Assembly: GCA_025093985.1 (NCBI GenBank)
Contig: JACAAK010000002.1
Coordinates: forward strand, 1,922,001 to 1,986,000
DNA from: Calvatia gigantea
Lineage: Eukaryota; Basidiomycota; Agaricomycetes; Agaricales; Lycoperdaceae
Reading direction: 5' to 3'
DNA: 64,000 nucleotides
Shown here: positions 1 to 12,699 of the stretch, in pieces
Layout: the number at the start of each line of letters is the position of its first letter
Numbering within the stretch: position 1 is the stretch's first letter
The notes under the pieces: generated by a model
What the model was told of the DNA's origin: nothing
Database searches by the model: none
Seen by the model: only the letters and a program-made list of their open reading frames with translations
Position numbers and translations under genes: made by a program

Positions 1-19
1 ATCAGAAACTGACTCCAAC

Positions 20-830
20 ATGACTGACAATGCAGTAGTACCTGCAACAATGCCTAGTGGGAAAGGCCTAGTACCAGACCTGGGGTTTTTTGATGGCACC
101 TATACCAAATTTGATGACTGGTGGAGAGCAATGACACTCTTCATGAAATTCAACAAAATAGTCTCAGCAGATGATAAGGCTATAGTGGTCTTAGCCAGGT
201 TGAGAGGAGGAACAGCAGAAGCCTATGCAGCCATGAAGGCCCCACAAATCTTAGATAGAGAAGATTTAGTAGACTGGAAGGCATTTTCTGAGGACTTTAG
301 GAAAACCTTCTCTGATAACACCTCAAACAGCAAAGCAGAATGGCAGATCGAAAAGTTCAAACAAGGAAACAAAAACACAGCCAACTACCTAATCGAATTC
401 CAAGTCCTAAAGAGCAAGGCAAAAACAGACAACAAACATGCAATGTTTCTGCTCAAAAAGAATGCCAGACAGGACATTATCCATACCATCACAGGCTACC
501 CACCTAGCACCTAGACCAGATACCTATGCAGAATGGACAGAAGCCATTCTTGCTGTGGGACAGAGGTATGAAGCATTGGAATACCAAGGAGATAAGAAAA
601 CTAACACCAGAACGAACCTATGGAGGAATGGAAGAACCTAATGGAGATAGGCAGCAGACTGCTACATCTTCAATGCAAAAGGAGAACCAAAATGCTACAA
701 TTGTGGTATTTTCAGCCACATTGCCAAGGACTGCAAGAAGCCCAAAGAGCTAACCTGTTACAACTGTAGGAAAAACAGGCTATATCGCCAAAGTTTGCAC
801 TGTATCCAAGAAAGTACAAATCTGAGCAGT
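20..830 (+). pseudogene. Gag remnant of chromovirus A1
   Basis: This is the capsid/nucleocapsid protein of the element. The open frame 20-511 has the retrotransposon-gag fold signature (FDDWWRAMTLFMKF near the start, then WQIEKFKQGN). It is frameshifted near 500 and continues in another frame through TYAEWTEAILAVGQRYEALE. Two CCHC-type zinc knuckles follow at about 690-800, the first reading [14 protein letters not shown] and the second beginning CYNCRK before a one-base shift. The homologous Gag at 22574 shows that the true protein start lies further upstream, outside the window, behind an acidic leader. Confidence 0.85.
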
Positions 831-982
831 AGAAGAAACCAGTCCAGGAGAACAAAAGGATTTTTCCAAAGACTCTGAGTAGGTGCTACCTCACAAGTCA
901 AACAAACTGTATCTAGGATATCAGAAAAATATTACATGATTCCTCAGAAATGAAAGCACGAATTAAACCTAAAAGGGACCAT

Positions 983-3900
983 TCAAACTCCAAACAAAGA
1001 AATCACAGTCAACACCATCGTCGATTCAGAATGCACTACTAGTAGCATCAGCCAAAAGCTTGTAGACAAAGAATGAATCCCCACAAAAAAACTAAAATGA
1101 GAAGTCATGGTCCTCAATGCTGACAGAACAACAAACCAAGGAGGAAAGGTCATAGAAATGGCCACTATCAAAATGGAAATCAAGGGGCACAAGGAAACGA
1201 TTGAAGTATCAGTAGTCCAACTCCAAGATAGAGCAGAAATATTCCTAGGACACAATTGGTTGACCAAACATAACCCCAAAGTGGACTGGAAAAAAGGAGA
1301 AATCAAATTCACCCAGTGCCTGCCAGATTGCCACTTTCTACACCAGAATATCCAGGTTACCCAAAAGATCTGAAATATGGCCATCATAGAAGACATATGG
1401 GAAGAAGAGGATGAACCCGACCTGACTGAACCAGTAGACCTGCCAGACTACATTCAGCTGTTCACACATCTGTTTAACAAAACCACCTTCAATAAATTAC
1501 TGCAATGAACAGAATAGGACCATGAAATAACCCTAACCGAAGATGCACTCAAAGAAATAAGTGCTGGGACATATAATATGACAATCGAGGAACAGGACAA
1601 ACTCAAGGCCTTCATTAAGGAGAACCTTGAGTCAGGGCACATATGACCTATCAAAATTTCCATATGCAGCCCCCACCTTCTTCATACCAAAGAAAGATGG
1701 ATTGCAAACGACTAATCCAGGACTATAGATGACTAAACAATGTAGTAGTAAAAGACAAAACACCACTGCCCAGGATTGGAGAAGTTATCAACAAATTGGG
1801 AAAGGCAAAATACTTCAACAAGCTTGACATCATTTGGGGTTACAACAACAGTTCAAATCAAGGAAGGGGATGAATGGAAGGCAGCATTTTTGACCAATGA
1901 AGGATTGTTCGAAACCAACAGTAATGTACTTCAGGCTAAGCAACTCACCTGGAACATTCTCCAGGATGATGACCAGTATCTTTCAAGACCTACTGCAAAA
2001 CTAGAGACATCGTAAACTATATGGACTAATTTCACAATCCCAGAAGACACCAAGGAACAACTAAAAGAAAGAACAATATGCTTCTTGATGCGAAGCAGCC
2101 GAATACAACCCCTGCTTTAAACAAACAAAGTGCATATTTGATGCTAAAGAAATTCCCATGCTAGAAGTAAAAATAGGACACAGATGCATTGAAATAGAGG
2201 AAGAGAAAGTCAAAGCTGTACAGGATTGGCCAGAACCAAAAAACAAAAAGGGAGTGGAACACTTCCTAGGTTTCACAAACTACTACTGCCAGTTCATCAA
2301 GAACTTTAGTAAAATTGCAACCCCACTCAACTAGCTCAAAGGGGCTGATGAATAGGAAATGGGAAGAAGAACACCAGTCAGCATTCGACAAATTAAAGCA
2401 AAGAATCACAGAAGAACCCACCCTTACATTGCCACAAAGAAAGGGACAATTCTGAGTAGAAGTTGATGCCTCAAACTATGCACTAGGAGGAGTCCTATCA
2501 TAAGAACAAGACAAGAGATGGCACCCAATTGCATTTACGTCACGAACACTCTCCCCAGCAGAATGAAACTACAAGATCTATGACAAGGAATTACTGGCCA
2601 TTATCCATGCCCTAAAAGAATGGCAGCACTATTTACTAGACACAGAGGAAAAATTCAAAATCTGGATGGACCATGAGAATCTCAAGTACTACAGAGAACT
2701 CCAGAAGCTTAATGGATAACAAGCAAGATGGTACTTAAGATTACAGGACTATGACTTTACACTATGACATGTGCCAGGCAAGACAAACACAAAGGCAGAT
2801 TTATTGTCCAGAATTCACCAAGAACCAGATGAGAAAGATGATGGAGTAATCACCATGATCTGGAAAAGTTAGCTACAAAACAAACCAGGAGACGAGGAAG
2901 GATCTGAAGAAACCATCCTACTCTGTGCAGAATTGTTCATTACACCAACATTCATGGACTGGATAAAAGCAAATCACCAAAAAGACACAATCATCACCAC
3001 AAAGCTTTTAAACAAAAAACCTGACATCACAGAACACAATGGAATTATCTACAGGGGAAACAGCATATATGTGCCACCAGACTCCACATTTCATGAAGAA
3101 ATCCTACAACAATATCATGACATACCAGATGCAGGACACCCAGGACAACATAGGATGATCAAACTGATCACTAGGAACTATTGGTGGCCATCCATATGAA
3201 ACAATGCCAGGAAATATAGTCAAAGGATGTCAGAACTGTCAAAGGAACAAGCCTCGCATTGCACACCATTGAAAATGCCACTACATCCACTCCCAATACC
3301 AAATGGGCCATGGGAAGAAATAAGCATTGATCTCATTGGGCCACTACCAGAATCAGAAGGAAAAGATGCAATCCTGGTAGTCAGTTGACCAGTTCACAAA
3401 AATAATATGTATGACTCATGCCAACAAAAACAGACATATCAGTTAATGAGGCAGAAATAGAATACTAAATGTGATATGGATGTATGGCTTAGATTAAGCT
3501 GACAGAATAGATTTTTAAAGGTTTCTGCACAAGGCAAGTTTGTAGGGAAGGCAATCTGACAATATGAGGGACAATTCCACAAAATAATGCAAAACAACGA
3601 CACATAGAGAACACCAGAATAACTAGCTATCTTCGCTAAGAAGAGTAAAGCCAAGTTACACTGTAAAAAGCACAACTCAGTGTCCCTTATCTAAGAAGTT
3701 AACAAGACACAGAACCTCAGGTACTCCCTAAGATTCACCCTTATCAAGTCAACGACCAGAAGCACACTATCCTACACTTGTGATACTCCAAGTACCAGGG
3801 TGTAGCAATAGCAATACACTCTTAATCTAAGCTCACTTCACAAGTAAGCCAAGGTCTTCTTCTTAAATTACAAAGGTCTCAACCTTAGCTCAAGTCACTT

Positions 3901-5730
3901 AGTCCAGTTAATCTCGAAAGAACTTATTACTTTGCTTCACTTAGACACAATAGATTGCTTTTCACTGTGCTCTGAAGGCTGGGCAATGGCTAGTAGGTTC
4001 CTTGCCATGTCTGACACCTCAGAGGGGATTTATATATTATTTGGATGCTCGTTATGACAAGACAATGATTACACAACTAGGAACATATTATCAAGCAAGG
4101 TACAAACCAGTAGATTAGATCGCACACCAAGAGAGCTGCAATCTGTTAGATTAGTGAAACATTGGAAATACAGAAGGATTCTGGGTATCCATTTGTTCCA
4201 GACTGTGTTTTAGCCTGTTCTCTGGGTCTGTATTCTTCTCTAAATATGTAGAACATCTAAGATTTCAGACATCACATGAACTGTTCTCCTACGTGTTCCT
4301 GTGGATTGTACACAAATGTATCCATACATGTCATTAGTACTGAGTAATGTTCATTAATCTAACAATGGTGGCATTTCCTTGTGAGCACACCAATCATCCT
4401 TTTAGATTAAGCGTGTCAGACTTATTCCCCAAGTCTAGGCTCATTGGAGGGATCCCATAACTCTGTATAGATGCATTGGAATGGTTTTACTGCCTGGTCC
4501 AGCCAGAATCATGACTGGTCATATAGTACACTGTTAGAATTGCTTTTTGTTAAGCACAGTGGTCATTCCGTAGCTGCCACTATCTGTCATCAATGGTCAT
4601 AGTGTTCTACAGTGATTGAGTACTCTTTTATTATACTGTTGGGCTCTTAGATTAGGTTGTACTACTACAGGAAGGTTTGATGCAATTGTTAGATTAGGCT
4701 TGTATGCCTTAGATTAGTGATTTTCATGTGTGAAAACAGCTTTGCTGTTATATTGTCAAAGGAAATTGTGCAGCTTTACAAGAATGAAATATGGAAGCTA
4801 CATGGGGTGCCATGGAAAGTCCTCAGTGACTGAGGACCACAGTTTACATCAGAATTCACCAGAGCATTGTTCAAAGGATTGGGAATAGAATGAACTCTAT
4901 CAACAGCCTACTATCTGCAAACAGATGGACAAACAGAATGAATCAACCGAGAGGTCGAAACATACCTTCACCTATACTGCAACTATGAACAAAACAACTG
5001 GGTAAATTGGCTACCCATGGCTGAGTTCCAGTACAATGACAAGAGGTACAGTGGAACACAGGAAACACTGTTTTACCTCAATTATGGGTGACACCCCTGG
5101 AAAGGGAAAGACCACAGAGTAATGAACAACCCCAGTAGCACTGAATTCCTGAAACAACTATGGAATGCAAGAGACAACTCCATGGCAGCACTACAATCAT
5201 ATCAAGAAAAGATGAAACAGACCCACGACAACAGCAAGCTGCACATAACACGATATCAAATCAGTGATGAAGTATGGTTAAAGAATGCAAATATCCATAC
5301 CAATCAGCCATCAAAGAAGCTAGGCCAGAAAAGGTATGGACCTTTCCAAATAAAGGAAAAGATAGGAGAAGTGGCATACTGGCTCACATTACCAAAAGGA
5401 TGGGCTATCCATGATGTGTTCAATGAGCAGCTGTTAACCCTGGTACAGAAAGCAGCATTCCCAAAATAGTGGAAATTGCCAGTGCCCAAGCCAGTGATCA
5501 TCAATAATGAAGAAGAATATGAGGTAGAGGAGATCCAAGAATGACAAAAACAAGGATGGGGCTATCAATTTCTAGTACACTGGAAGGGGTATGACAACAA
5601 GAATGATATGTGGACAGCAAAGTCAAACCTGATGAATGCTCAAGACACAATAATAGATTACCAAAAGAGGCATCTGGAGGATACCCATAAAAAGAGGGGC
5701 AGAAAAACCAAAAAGTCATTATCCAACCAA
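983..5730 (+). pseudogene. Pol polyprotein remnant of chromovirus A1 (PR-RT-RH-IN-chromodomain)
   Basis: The protease remnant is near 1015-1260: a degenerate active-site stretch IVDSECTTSS, and later FLGHNWLTKHNP. RT spans roughly 1620-2330, with YFNKLDI present and the YMDD box reduced to YMD followed by a stop near 2015. RNase H is at about 2345-2830 ([32 protein letters not shown]). The integrase zinc-binding segment is open at 2933-3196 (GHPGQHRMIKLITRNYWWPSI). The catalytic core is split by Rep-X and resumes at about 4755 (KLHGVPWKVLSD, then TDGQTE). The integrase tail is at 5122-5466. A C-terminal chromodomain follows at about 5510-5640 (EYEVEEIQE, FLVHWKGYDNKNDMW), which marks the chromovirus clade. 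Internal stops are numerous. Confidence 0.9.
3448..4752 (+). repeat. Rep-X, copy 1 (about 1.3 kb non-coding interspersed repeat) inside A1 integrase
   Basis: This block interrupts the A1 integrase core and aligns end to end with 30791-32096 in the same orientation. Partial inverted copies lie at 7060-7441 and 21789-22198. It has no credible ORF. Its hallmark is the octamer TTAGATTA or its complement, repeated along the whole length. Differences from copy 2 are mostly C/T and G/A transitions at ancestral CpG sites. Both ends are shared with copy 2, but I could not read a clean target duplication here. It may be a solo LTR of an unrecognised element or a non-autonomous transposon. Confidence 0.8.
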
Positions 5731-5744
5731 AGAAACTAACCAGA

Positions 5745-6731
5745 CATGCCTTCCTTCTCTGCCAACCATGTCACTATCCACTTCCTTGTCCACCCCAACC
5801 CAACCACAATCTCCTCCATTCCACTCCCAGAGCCAGGCAGCAGCCAAGCACCTGCACCTCAAGGCACTCACTATAACCTTGCCACCACACTGTCCCTAGC
5901 ATAGGGACTCCTTGAATCCCTACTAAAGGATGTCGACAAAGCCACCAATAGTGAAATAGAAACCATCACTGCCTAGAACAAATGACTAGTCATCAACTGA
6001 CACATCACCCTTGCTACTGCATGTATTACCTTTGCCGACATGTATGTAGGATTCACCAACACGTTTTCATTCACCAATCAGTATATCTCCACCATCTTTG
6101 AGCCCTAGACCAATCCACACTCACACCCAGCAAACAAGACCATGTCTACAGCCTCCACAATTGCATCGACCTCAGACTTGAGGTATTTAAACACCTTGAC
6201 ATCACTGATATATTCCTAGAGCTTGCCAATATAGCCATGAATCTCCTCAGATGTGACAAGACCACTGAGGATCCAGAGATCGATGCCCTTATTGACAGGA
6301 TCCATAGTACCCTCTCTGAATTACACAGTACAATCAACCCCACACCACCGACCCAAGCCGACACACCCATGGATGAAGAGACTACTGTCTCTATAAAAGA
6401 AGAAGTCAACTCCCTTCGCTGCTTTATAAAAACCATCACTCCACCACAACTCATATCAGTTTTTCTCCCACCTGCAAGGTTCCACACTATATTACCAGGC
6501 CAAGAAAAGGACAAACACTATTAGAGAATAATAGTCAAGAGTTATTGGGACAACTCCACCACAACCAATTTCCCATTCAATAGCATCCCAGTCCCTATCT
6601 GCCAAGATGGTCAAAGCCACTTACCCATCTTCTTTGTGCAATTGAACGATGGAAAGTATCTTATTGGGGCCACCAAGAAAGCCCTCGCCTCTGCAGTAGT
6701 CAATGGCAACTTCGATGAAGCTTTCTGAGAC
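5745..6731 (+). pseudogene. Extra 3' ORF (ORF3) of chromovirus A1, unknown function
   Basis: Between the chromodomain and the 3' LTR there is about 1 kb that reads as a decayed protein. A first part follows ATG near 5746 (FSANHVTIHFLVHPNPTT, then alternating hydrophobic stretches around 6000-6110 such as ITLATACITFADMYVGF). After a frame change it continues in the open frame 6237-6521 (MNLLRCDKTTEDPEIDALID) and on to about 6728 (GKYLIGATKKALASAVVNG). Stops in the first part look like converted Trp codons. I do not recognise the family. Standard chromoviruses need nothing here, so this looks like an accessory ORF, but a transduced host fragment is also possible. Confidence 0.5.
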
Positions 6732-6753
6732 ATGAAGCCTAATCAGGGGGTAT

Positions 6754-7059
6754 TGTTACAGTTTTCTACTGATCAAGTTGTACTCCATCATCATCTGCAT
6801 TCCTATCCATTAGTACATCTGTTTCAGTTATTCCTGTCAAGCAATCTCCATCCCTGACTCATGATAACTACTATGCCATCCTTACCAGACATTTTATGTA
6901 GTTACTCCATCCATTCAACTGGATGACTTCCCCTATTTAAGCATACATACATCTACTGTATTCAGTATGCTTAACTACCTCTGTTTCCTCTCCCCTTACT
7001 CGCCCTCAAGTCTTAGCCTAAGCTGCAACCTGAGGTCTTATCAGACTAAGGTTGTAACA
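6754..7059 (+). repeat. LTR-A, 3' LTR of chromovirus A1
   Basis: This 306 bp repeat starts TGTTACAG directly after a purine tract and ends GTTGTAACA. It aligns along its length with 15122-15428 (solo LTR) and 22199-22493 (5' LTR of A2). Shared internal landmarks are CCATTCAACTGGATG and TATTTAAGCATA, the latter a TATA-like motif placed where an LTR promoter would be. The copies differ mainly by transitions. Confidence 0.93.
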
Positions 7060-7441
7060 CTTAGATTAAGAGCATATTGTATCACTATACTCTGGTACTT
7101 GGGGTATCACAAGTATAGGACAGTGTGCTTCTGGTTGTTGACTTGATAAAGGTGAATCTTAGGGAGTACCTGAGGTTCTATATCTTGTTGACTTCTTAGA
7201 TAAGGGACATGAGTTGCACTTTTTACAGTGTAACTTGACTTTACTCTTCTTAGCAAAGGTAGTTAGCTATTCTAGTGTTCTCTATGTATCGTTATTTTGC
7301 ATTACTTTGTGGAATTGTCCCTCATATTGTCAGATTGCCTTCCTACAAACTTATATTGTGCAGAAATCTTTAAATATCTATTCCATCAGCTTAATTTAAG
7401 CTGTACATCCCTATCACACTAGTATCCTATTTCTGCCTCTT
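7060..7441 (-). repeat. Rep-X fragment, inverted
   Basis: The reverse complement of this stretch matches the first ~380 bp of Rep-X copies 3448-4752 and 30791-32096, ending at the same terminus (CTATTTCTGCCTC at 7430-7441). It is cut on the left exactly at the end of the A1 LTR, so A1 landed inside it. The part from 7245 onward is repeated at 10165 by the tandem duplication. Confidence 0.85.
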
Positions 7442-9087
7442 TAATGGCCAGGCAACATTTCACATACATGGTGCAGTGGTCAAATATTGCAGAAATAATG
7501 TTGATCACCTGGGTAAAGTCTTTTATGGCTTGTATTCTCCATGTAGATTAAATACCATCCCCATGTCTGAAGTGAGCTGGTACAGATGTAAGGCTTTGTT
7601 TGGCATATGATTTTGTGACTGTGCAGCAATGTGATAACATATTACATGAACTTCAAGGATCACCCAAATATAATATTCTGGTGGCATGTTCCCAAGGTGG
7701 GGAAAATCTGTTATGAATATGACTATCTACTTAGATAATATAAGTTCTAGAATGCTCTTAGACTAGAACACATCTAGACTATGCCTAGAACTTAATACTC
7801 ATAAATAGAACAACTTATATAATAATTCAAAGTCATACTACTCTGAAGTTGTATGACTTTTATATACCATATCTAGACAAGTAACATATCAATACAATAC
7901 AATACAGTAGCACACTGCTGTAGTATATAAACCCTTCAACTTGACCAGTAGATGGCATCATTTCTACTTAGTTAGGTGGAGACTCAATCTATAACTCTCT
8001 TAACACTCTCTTATAATCTGAACTTAAGACATTACCTCTGAGCTATTAAGCTTACTTTATAAGACATTATAAGAGTTATCTATTGAAAGACAAGACCTCT
8101 GATCTTAGACATTTAAGAATACAAAGTAGTTGTAATACTTTGATATTCTCAAGCCTTTGAGAAGGAGTCCCCTTTGATATCACAACTGCCTGTAGATATC
8201 GGGTTGACTTAGGACAAAGTCAATCTTACTATAACAAAATCTCAACCCAGTCCTAAGGATGAGACAGTACAGAGGTGAGGTGCAATTACATATCAACAGT
8301 ACAGCAAGGAACATTATTATCAAGACAAAAGCATGTTGTTAGCTATGTCACTGAATTGACAATGTACACCAGTGACTTCACTCAATTCTCATCCACTTGG
8401 CATGTTAGAGTTATGGCATGTATTGACCAGGGACATCAGAGCTTGTTGGGAGGTGCTCTGGGATGATTGTAATGCCTTCAAGGGCTGAAGTAAGTGTTTT
8501 GCCCTCTGGTGCAAGCTCTCTTAGGTCATCCTAACATGATAGGTCTACTGCTGCCAAGTTGGCAGCTGGGTTTGGAGGATGTCCTACTCTTTGATATAAA
8601 GTATGTAGTTGCATAGCTTGTTGTTGGTGTAGAGTAGCTCAATTGTTGTAATTGAGTACCAGCACAGCCAAACTGTGTGGCAAAACCTTATAAATGAGGT
8701 GTATGTTGTGAAGTACATACATATTGATCACAAACTGATCAGGTTCAGAGTGGACAATCTCATTGTGAGTCACTCCACTCTTAAGGCATTCTTACATGAC
8801 TTGTTTCTTGCCAGTAGCTCCACACTTTGCATAGTAGCAGTTGTGGTATACATTGCAATCAAACAGTATATCCTAGAAATGATAAGCTATGGGATGTTGA
8901 CCAGAGAAATCAGCAGACTTACCTTTCTAGGGATGGCAACCACTTTTTGTTTATGAAATTGTCAAGCTAAAACTGGCATCCTAAAGGTGGCATGGAGCTC
9001 TGACATAGTCTCAAATAGATCCAGAAAGACAATACTTAGTGACTTGTCACTCACACTACATAGTATCTCAATGATCCAACTAGTGAC
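7442..9087. other. AT-rich gene-free stretch of the duplicated unit, with an LTR-like remnant
   Basis: No convincing coding region is present. The ORFs at 8275-8463 and 8675-8953 recur identically placed in the second unit only because the DNA is duplicated, and they lack recognisable domains. From 7709 (TGTTATGAATATG) to about 8184 (GATATCACA) the sequence resembles a ~476 bp LTR, with a TATATAAACCC promoter-like motif near 7926. The corresponding stretch is 10629-11104. I found no matching target duplication, so this LTR reading is tentative. Confidence 0.4.
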
Positions 9088-9714
9088 TGTTATGTGCGTT
9101 ACCTTACTTCACAACCAGGCCTGAATTGTCTCCACTCAGGGAGAGGTTCAATGCTATAGCCCAGGAGTATTTGACAAGTCTCAATGACCTCTGTGCAGGC
9201 TTCAGATCACTCCCTCAAGTAGAAGCTCACGCTTGCCTGAGAAGTCTGAGTTAAGTGTCACTGCAGTCCCCAAGGTTGTTAACCTTGTAGCAGATGAGTG
9301 AAGATAAGGAAGCTTATTACTAGAATAACCTAAGGTAATACATGGGTACTACTTAAGGTTATATACTAGTTATGGATAAGAGATGGGAATTCACATAGTA
9401 AACAGATATGAGTCAATGGAAACTACTATGGGTTAATTAGTAATATACGGAGTCATAGGGACAAGTAAGATGGAAGAGAAGAAGAGGTATAAGTCACAGG
9501 AAGATAGAGACAAGTGAATAGAAGTTTGATGATGAGAAAAGATAAAGGTGAAACAGGAACATGATTCAGAATGAATCATAAGAAGCAAAGGTAGAAGTAC
9601 ATGTGTTTAATAAATAAATAAATGGACCAGGGTATAGTGAAGAAAAAGAGAGAGTCTAAATAGAAGGTCAATATGTAATCGAGAAGAGTCCAGGGATGTG
9701 GTAAGTTCGTAACA
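9088..9714 (-). repeat. LTR-B, duplicated extra copy of the 3' LTR of element B
   Basis: This 627 bp repeat is preceded by GTGAC (9083-9087) and is about 98 percent identical to 12008-12633. On the plus strand it begins TGTTATGTGCG and ends GTTCGTAACA. It is present because the tandem duplication copied the left end of element B. Downstream 9715-10164 is the 3' end of B's ORF3. In this copy that frame (9844-10101, minus) is still open and Cys-rich. Confidence 0.92.
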
Positions 9715-12007
9715 TTAGCCTGTCTCTAGGTAAATTATTCCAAAAATTTACACTGATAGAACTGAGTAGTCCAAGAATACTCCATCATTGTAGTATTTGT
9801 CATTGAAGGCATTGTGGGGGTTTTCAAGAACTTGTTCCTGAAATCATTGCTTTATGTTTTCTGCTGCTTGTACATGATCAATGTATTTTGGGCAGTTTTC
9901 CAGTTTATGTTGGGGATTGAGGGTTTCGCAGAGTTGGCAGAAGTATTGGGGGCAGGTCCAGCAGTAATGTCCAGGGTGGGTCTTTTGGCAGATCAGACAG
10001 GTGGTGTGGGCACAATCACTTGCCCAGTAACCTATGGCAGGGAGGTGGAGTTTGGGACATTTTTTGCAAAAGGCCTTTGGGTTGAAGTTCAGATCATTCA
10101 TTGCTCTGGGCTGGGTAGGGGTTCGTCCTCATCCTGAGTTGGGATTGAGGAGTTTTCGAGTAGGTCTTCTTAGCAAAGGTAGTTAGCTATTCTAGTGTTC
10201 TCTATGTATTGTTATTTTGCATTACTTTGTGGAATTGTCCCTCATATTGTCAGATTGCCTTCCTACAAACTTATATTGTGCAGAAATCTTTAAATATCTA
10301 TTCCATCAGCTTAATTTAAGCTGTACATCCCTATCACACTAGTATCCTATTTCTGCCTCTTTAATGGCCAGGCAACATTTCACATACATGGTGCAGTGGT
10401 CAAATATTGCAGAAATAATGTTGATCACCTGGGTAAAGTCTTTTATGGATTGTATTCTCCATGTAGATTAAATACCATCCCCATGTCTGAAGTGAGCTGG
10501 TACAGATGTAAGGCTTTGTTTGGCATATGATTTTGTGACTGTGCAGCAATGTGATAACATATTACATGAACTTCAAGGATCACCCAAATATAATATTCTG
10601 GTGGCATGTTCCCAAGGTGGGGAAAATCTGTTATGAATATGACTATCTACTTAGATAATATAAGTTCTAGAATGCTCTTAGACTAGAACACATCTAGACT
10701 ATGCCTAGAACTTAATACTCATAAATAGAACAACTTATATAATAATTCAAAGTCATACTACTCTGAAGTTGTATGACTTTTATATACCATATCTAGACAA
10801 GTAACATATCAATACAATACAATACAGTAGCATACTGCTGTAGTATATAAACCCTTCAACTTGACCAGTAGATGGCATCATTTCTACTTGGTTAGGTGGA
10901 GACTCAATCTATAACTCTCTTAACACTCTCTTATAATCTGAACTTAAGACATTACCTCTGAGCTATTAAGCTTACTTTATAAGACATTATAAGAGTTATC
11001 TATTGAAAGACAAGACCTCTGATCTTAGACATTTAAGAATACAAAGTAGTTGTAATACTTTGATATTCTCAAGCCTTTGAGAAGGAGTTCCCTTTGATAT
11101 CACAACTGCCTGTAGATATCGGGTTAACTTAGGACAAAGTCAATCTTACTATAACAAAATCTCAACCCAGTCCTAAGGATGAGACAGTACAGAGGTGAGG
11201 TGCAATTACATATCAACAGTACAGCAAGGAACATTATTATCAAGACAAAAGCATGTTGTTAGCTATGTCACTGAATTGACAATGTACACCAGTGACTTCA
11301 CTCAATTCTCATCCACTTGGCATGTTAGAGTTATGGCATGTATTGACCAGGGACATCAGAGCTTGTTGGGAGGTGCTCTGGGATGATTGTAATGCCTTCA
11401 AGGGCTGAAGTAAGTGTTTTGCCCTCTAGTGCAAGCTCTCTTAGGTCATCCTAACATGATAGGTCTACTGCTGCCAAGTTGGCAGCTAGGTTTGGAGGAT
11501 GTCCTACTCTTTGATATAAAGTATGTAGTTGCATAGCTTGTTGTTGGTGTAGAGTAGCTCAATTGTTGTAATTGAGTACCAGCACAGCCAAACTGTGTGG
11601 CAAAACCTTATAAATGAGGTGTATGTTGTGAAGTACATACATATTGATCACAAACTGATCAGGTTCAGAGTGGACAATCTCATTGTGAGTCACTCCACTC
11701 TTGAGGCATTCTTACATGACTTGTTCCTTGCCAGTAGCTCCACACTTTGCATAGTAGCAGTTGTGGTGTACATTGCAATCAAACAGTATATCCTAGAAAT
11801 GATAAGCTATGGGATGTTGACCAGAGAAATCAGCAGACTTACCTTTCTAGGGATGGCAACCACTTTTTGTTTATGAAATTGTCAAGCTAAAACTGGCATC
11901 CTAAAGGTGGCATGGAGCTCTGACATAGTCTCAAATAGATCCAGAAAGACAATACTTAGTGACTTGTCACTCACACTACATAGTATCTCAATGATCCAAC
12001 TAGTGAC

Positions 12008-12633
12008 TGTTATGTGTGTTACCTTACTTCACAACCAGGCCTGAATTGTCTCCACTCAGGGAGAGGTTCAATGCTATAGCCTAGGAGTATTTGACAAGTC
12101 TCAATGACCTCTGTGCAGGCTTCAGATTGCTCCCTCAAGTAGAAGCTCACACTTGCCTGAGAAGTCTGAGTTAAGTGTCACTGCAGTCCCCAAGGTTGTT
12201 AACCTTGTAGCAGACAAGCAAAGATAAGGAAGCTTGTTACTAGAATAATCTAAGGTAATACATGGGTACTACTTAAGGTTATATACTAGTTATGGATAAG
12301 AGATGGGAATTCACATAGTAAACAGATATGAGTCAATGGAAACTACTACGGGTTAATTGGTAATATACAGAGTCATAGGGACAAGTAAGATGGAAGAGAA
12401 GAAGAGGTATAAGTCACAGGAAGATAGAGATGAGTGAATGGAAGTTTGATGATGAGAAAAGATAAAGGTGAAACAGGAACATGATTCAGAATGAATCATA
12501 AGAAGCAAAGGTAGAAGTACATGTGTTTAATAAATAAATAACAGACCAGGGTATAGTGAAGAAAAAGAGAGAGTCTAAATAGAAGGTCAATATGTAATTG
12601 AGAAGAGTCCAGGGATGTGGTAAGTTCGTAACA
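12008..12633 (-). repeat. LTR-B, 3' LTR of element B
   Basis: This 626 bp repeat carries the 5 bp target duplication GTGAC immediately outside it (12003-12007). It matches 20827-21452 along its full length. Differences are overwhelmingly transitions, for example at the first CpG-derived sites after the TGTTATG terminus. Confidence 0.93.
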
Positions 12634-12699
12634 TTAGCCTGTCTCTAGGTAAATTATTCCAAAAATTTACACTGATAGAACTGAGTAGTCCAAGAATAC

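Larger units (their letters stand above)
1..7059 (+). mobile_element. Degenerate Ty3/Gypsy chromovirus (element A1), 5' LTR outside window
   Basis: The order Gag (zinc knuckle), protease, reverse transcriptase, RNase H, integrase, chromodomain, an extra 3' reading frame, a polypurine tract (ATCAGGGGG near 6742-6750) and a 306 bp LTR can be followed on the plus strand. Stops and frameshifts interrupt every domain, so the copy is dead. Stops often sit where the family has Arg or Trp, as expected of C-to-T decay. Rep-X (3448-4752) interrupts the integrase. The element begins before base 1, so its 5' LTR and target duplication cannot be checked. The right LTR ends inside a Rep-X fragment at 7060, so A1 inserted into an older Rep-X copy. 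Confidence 0.93.

Noticed and set aside
3439..3675. ORFs across the left end of Rep-X and its inverted copy at 7214-7399
   Set aside because: They are the same repeat read in either orientation. The frames do not survive between copies, so no protein is supported.
8275..8956. Two ORFs (63 and 93 codons) conserved at 11195-11876
   Set aside because: They recur only because the DNA is tandemly duplicated. Identity is equal in coding and non-coding parts and there is no domain.
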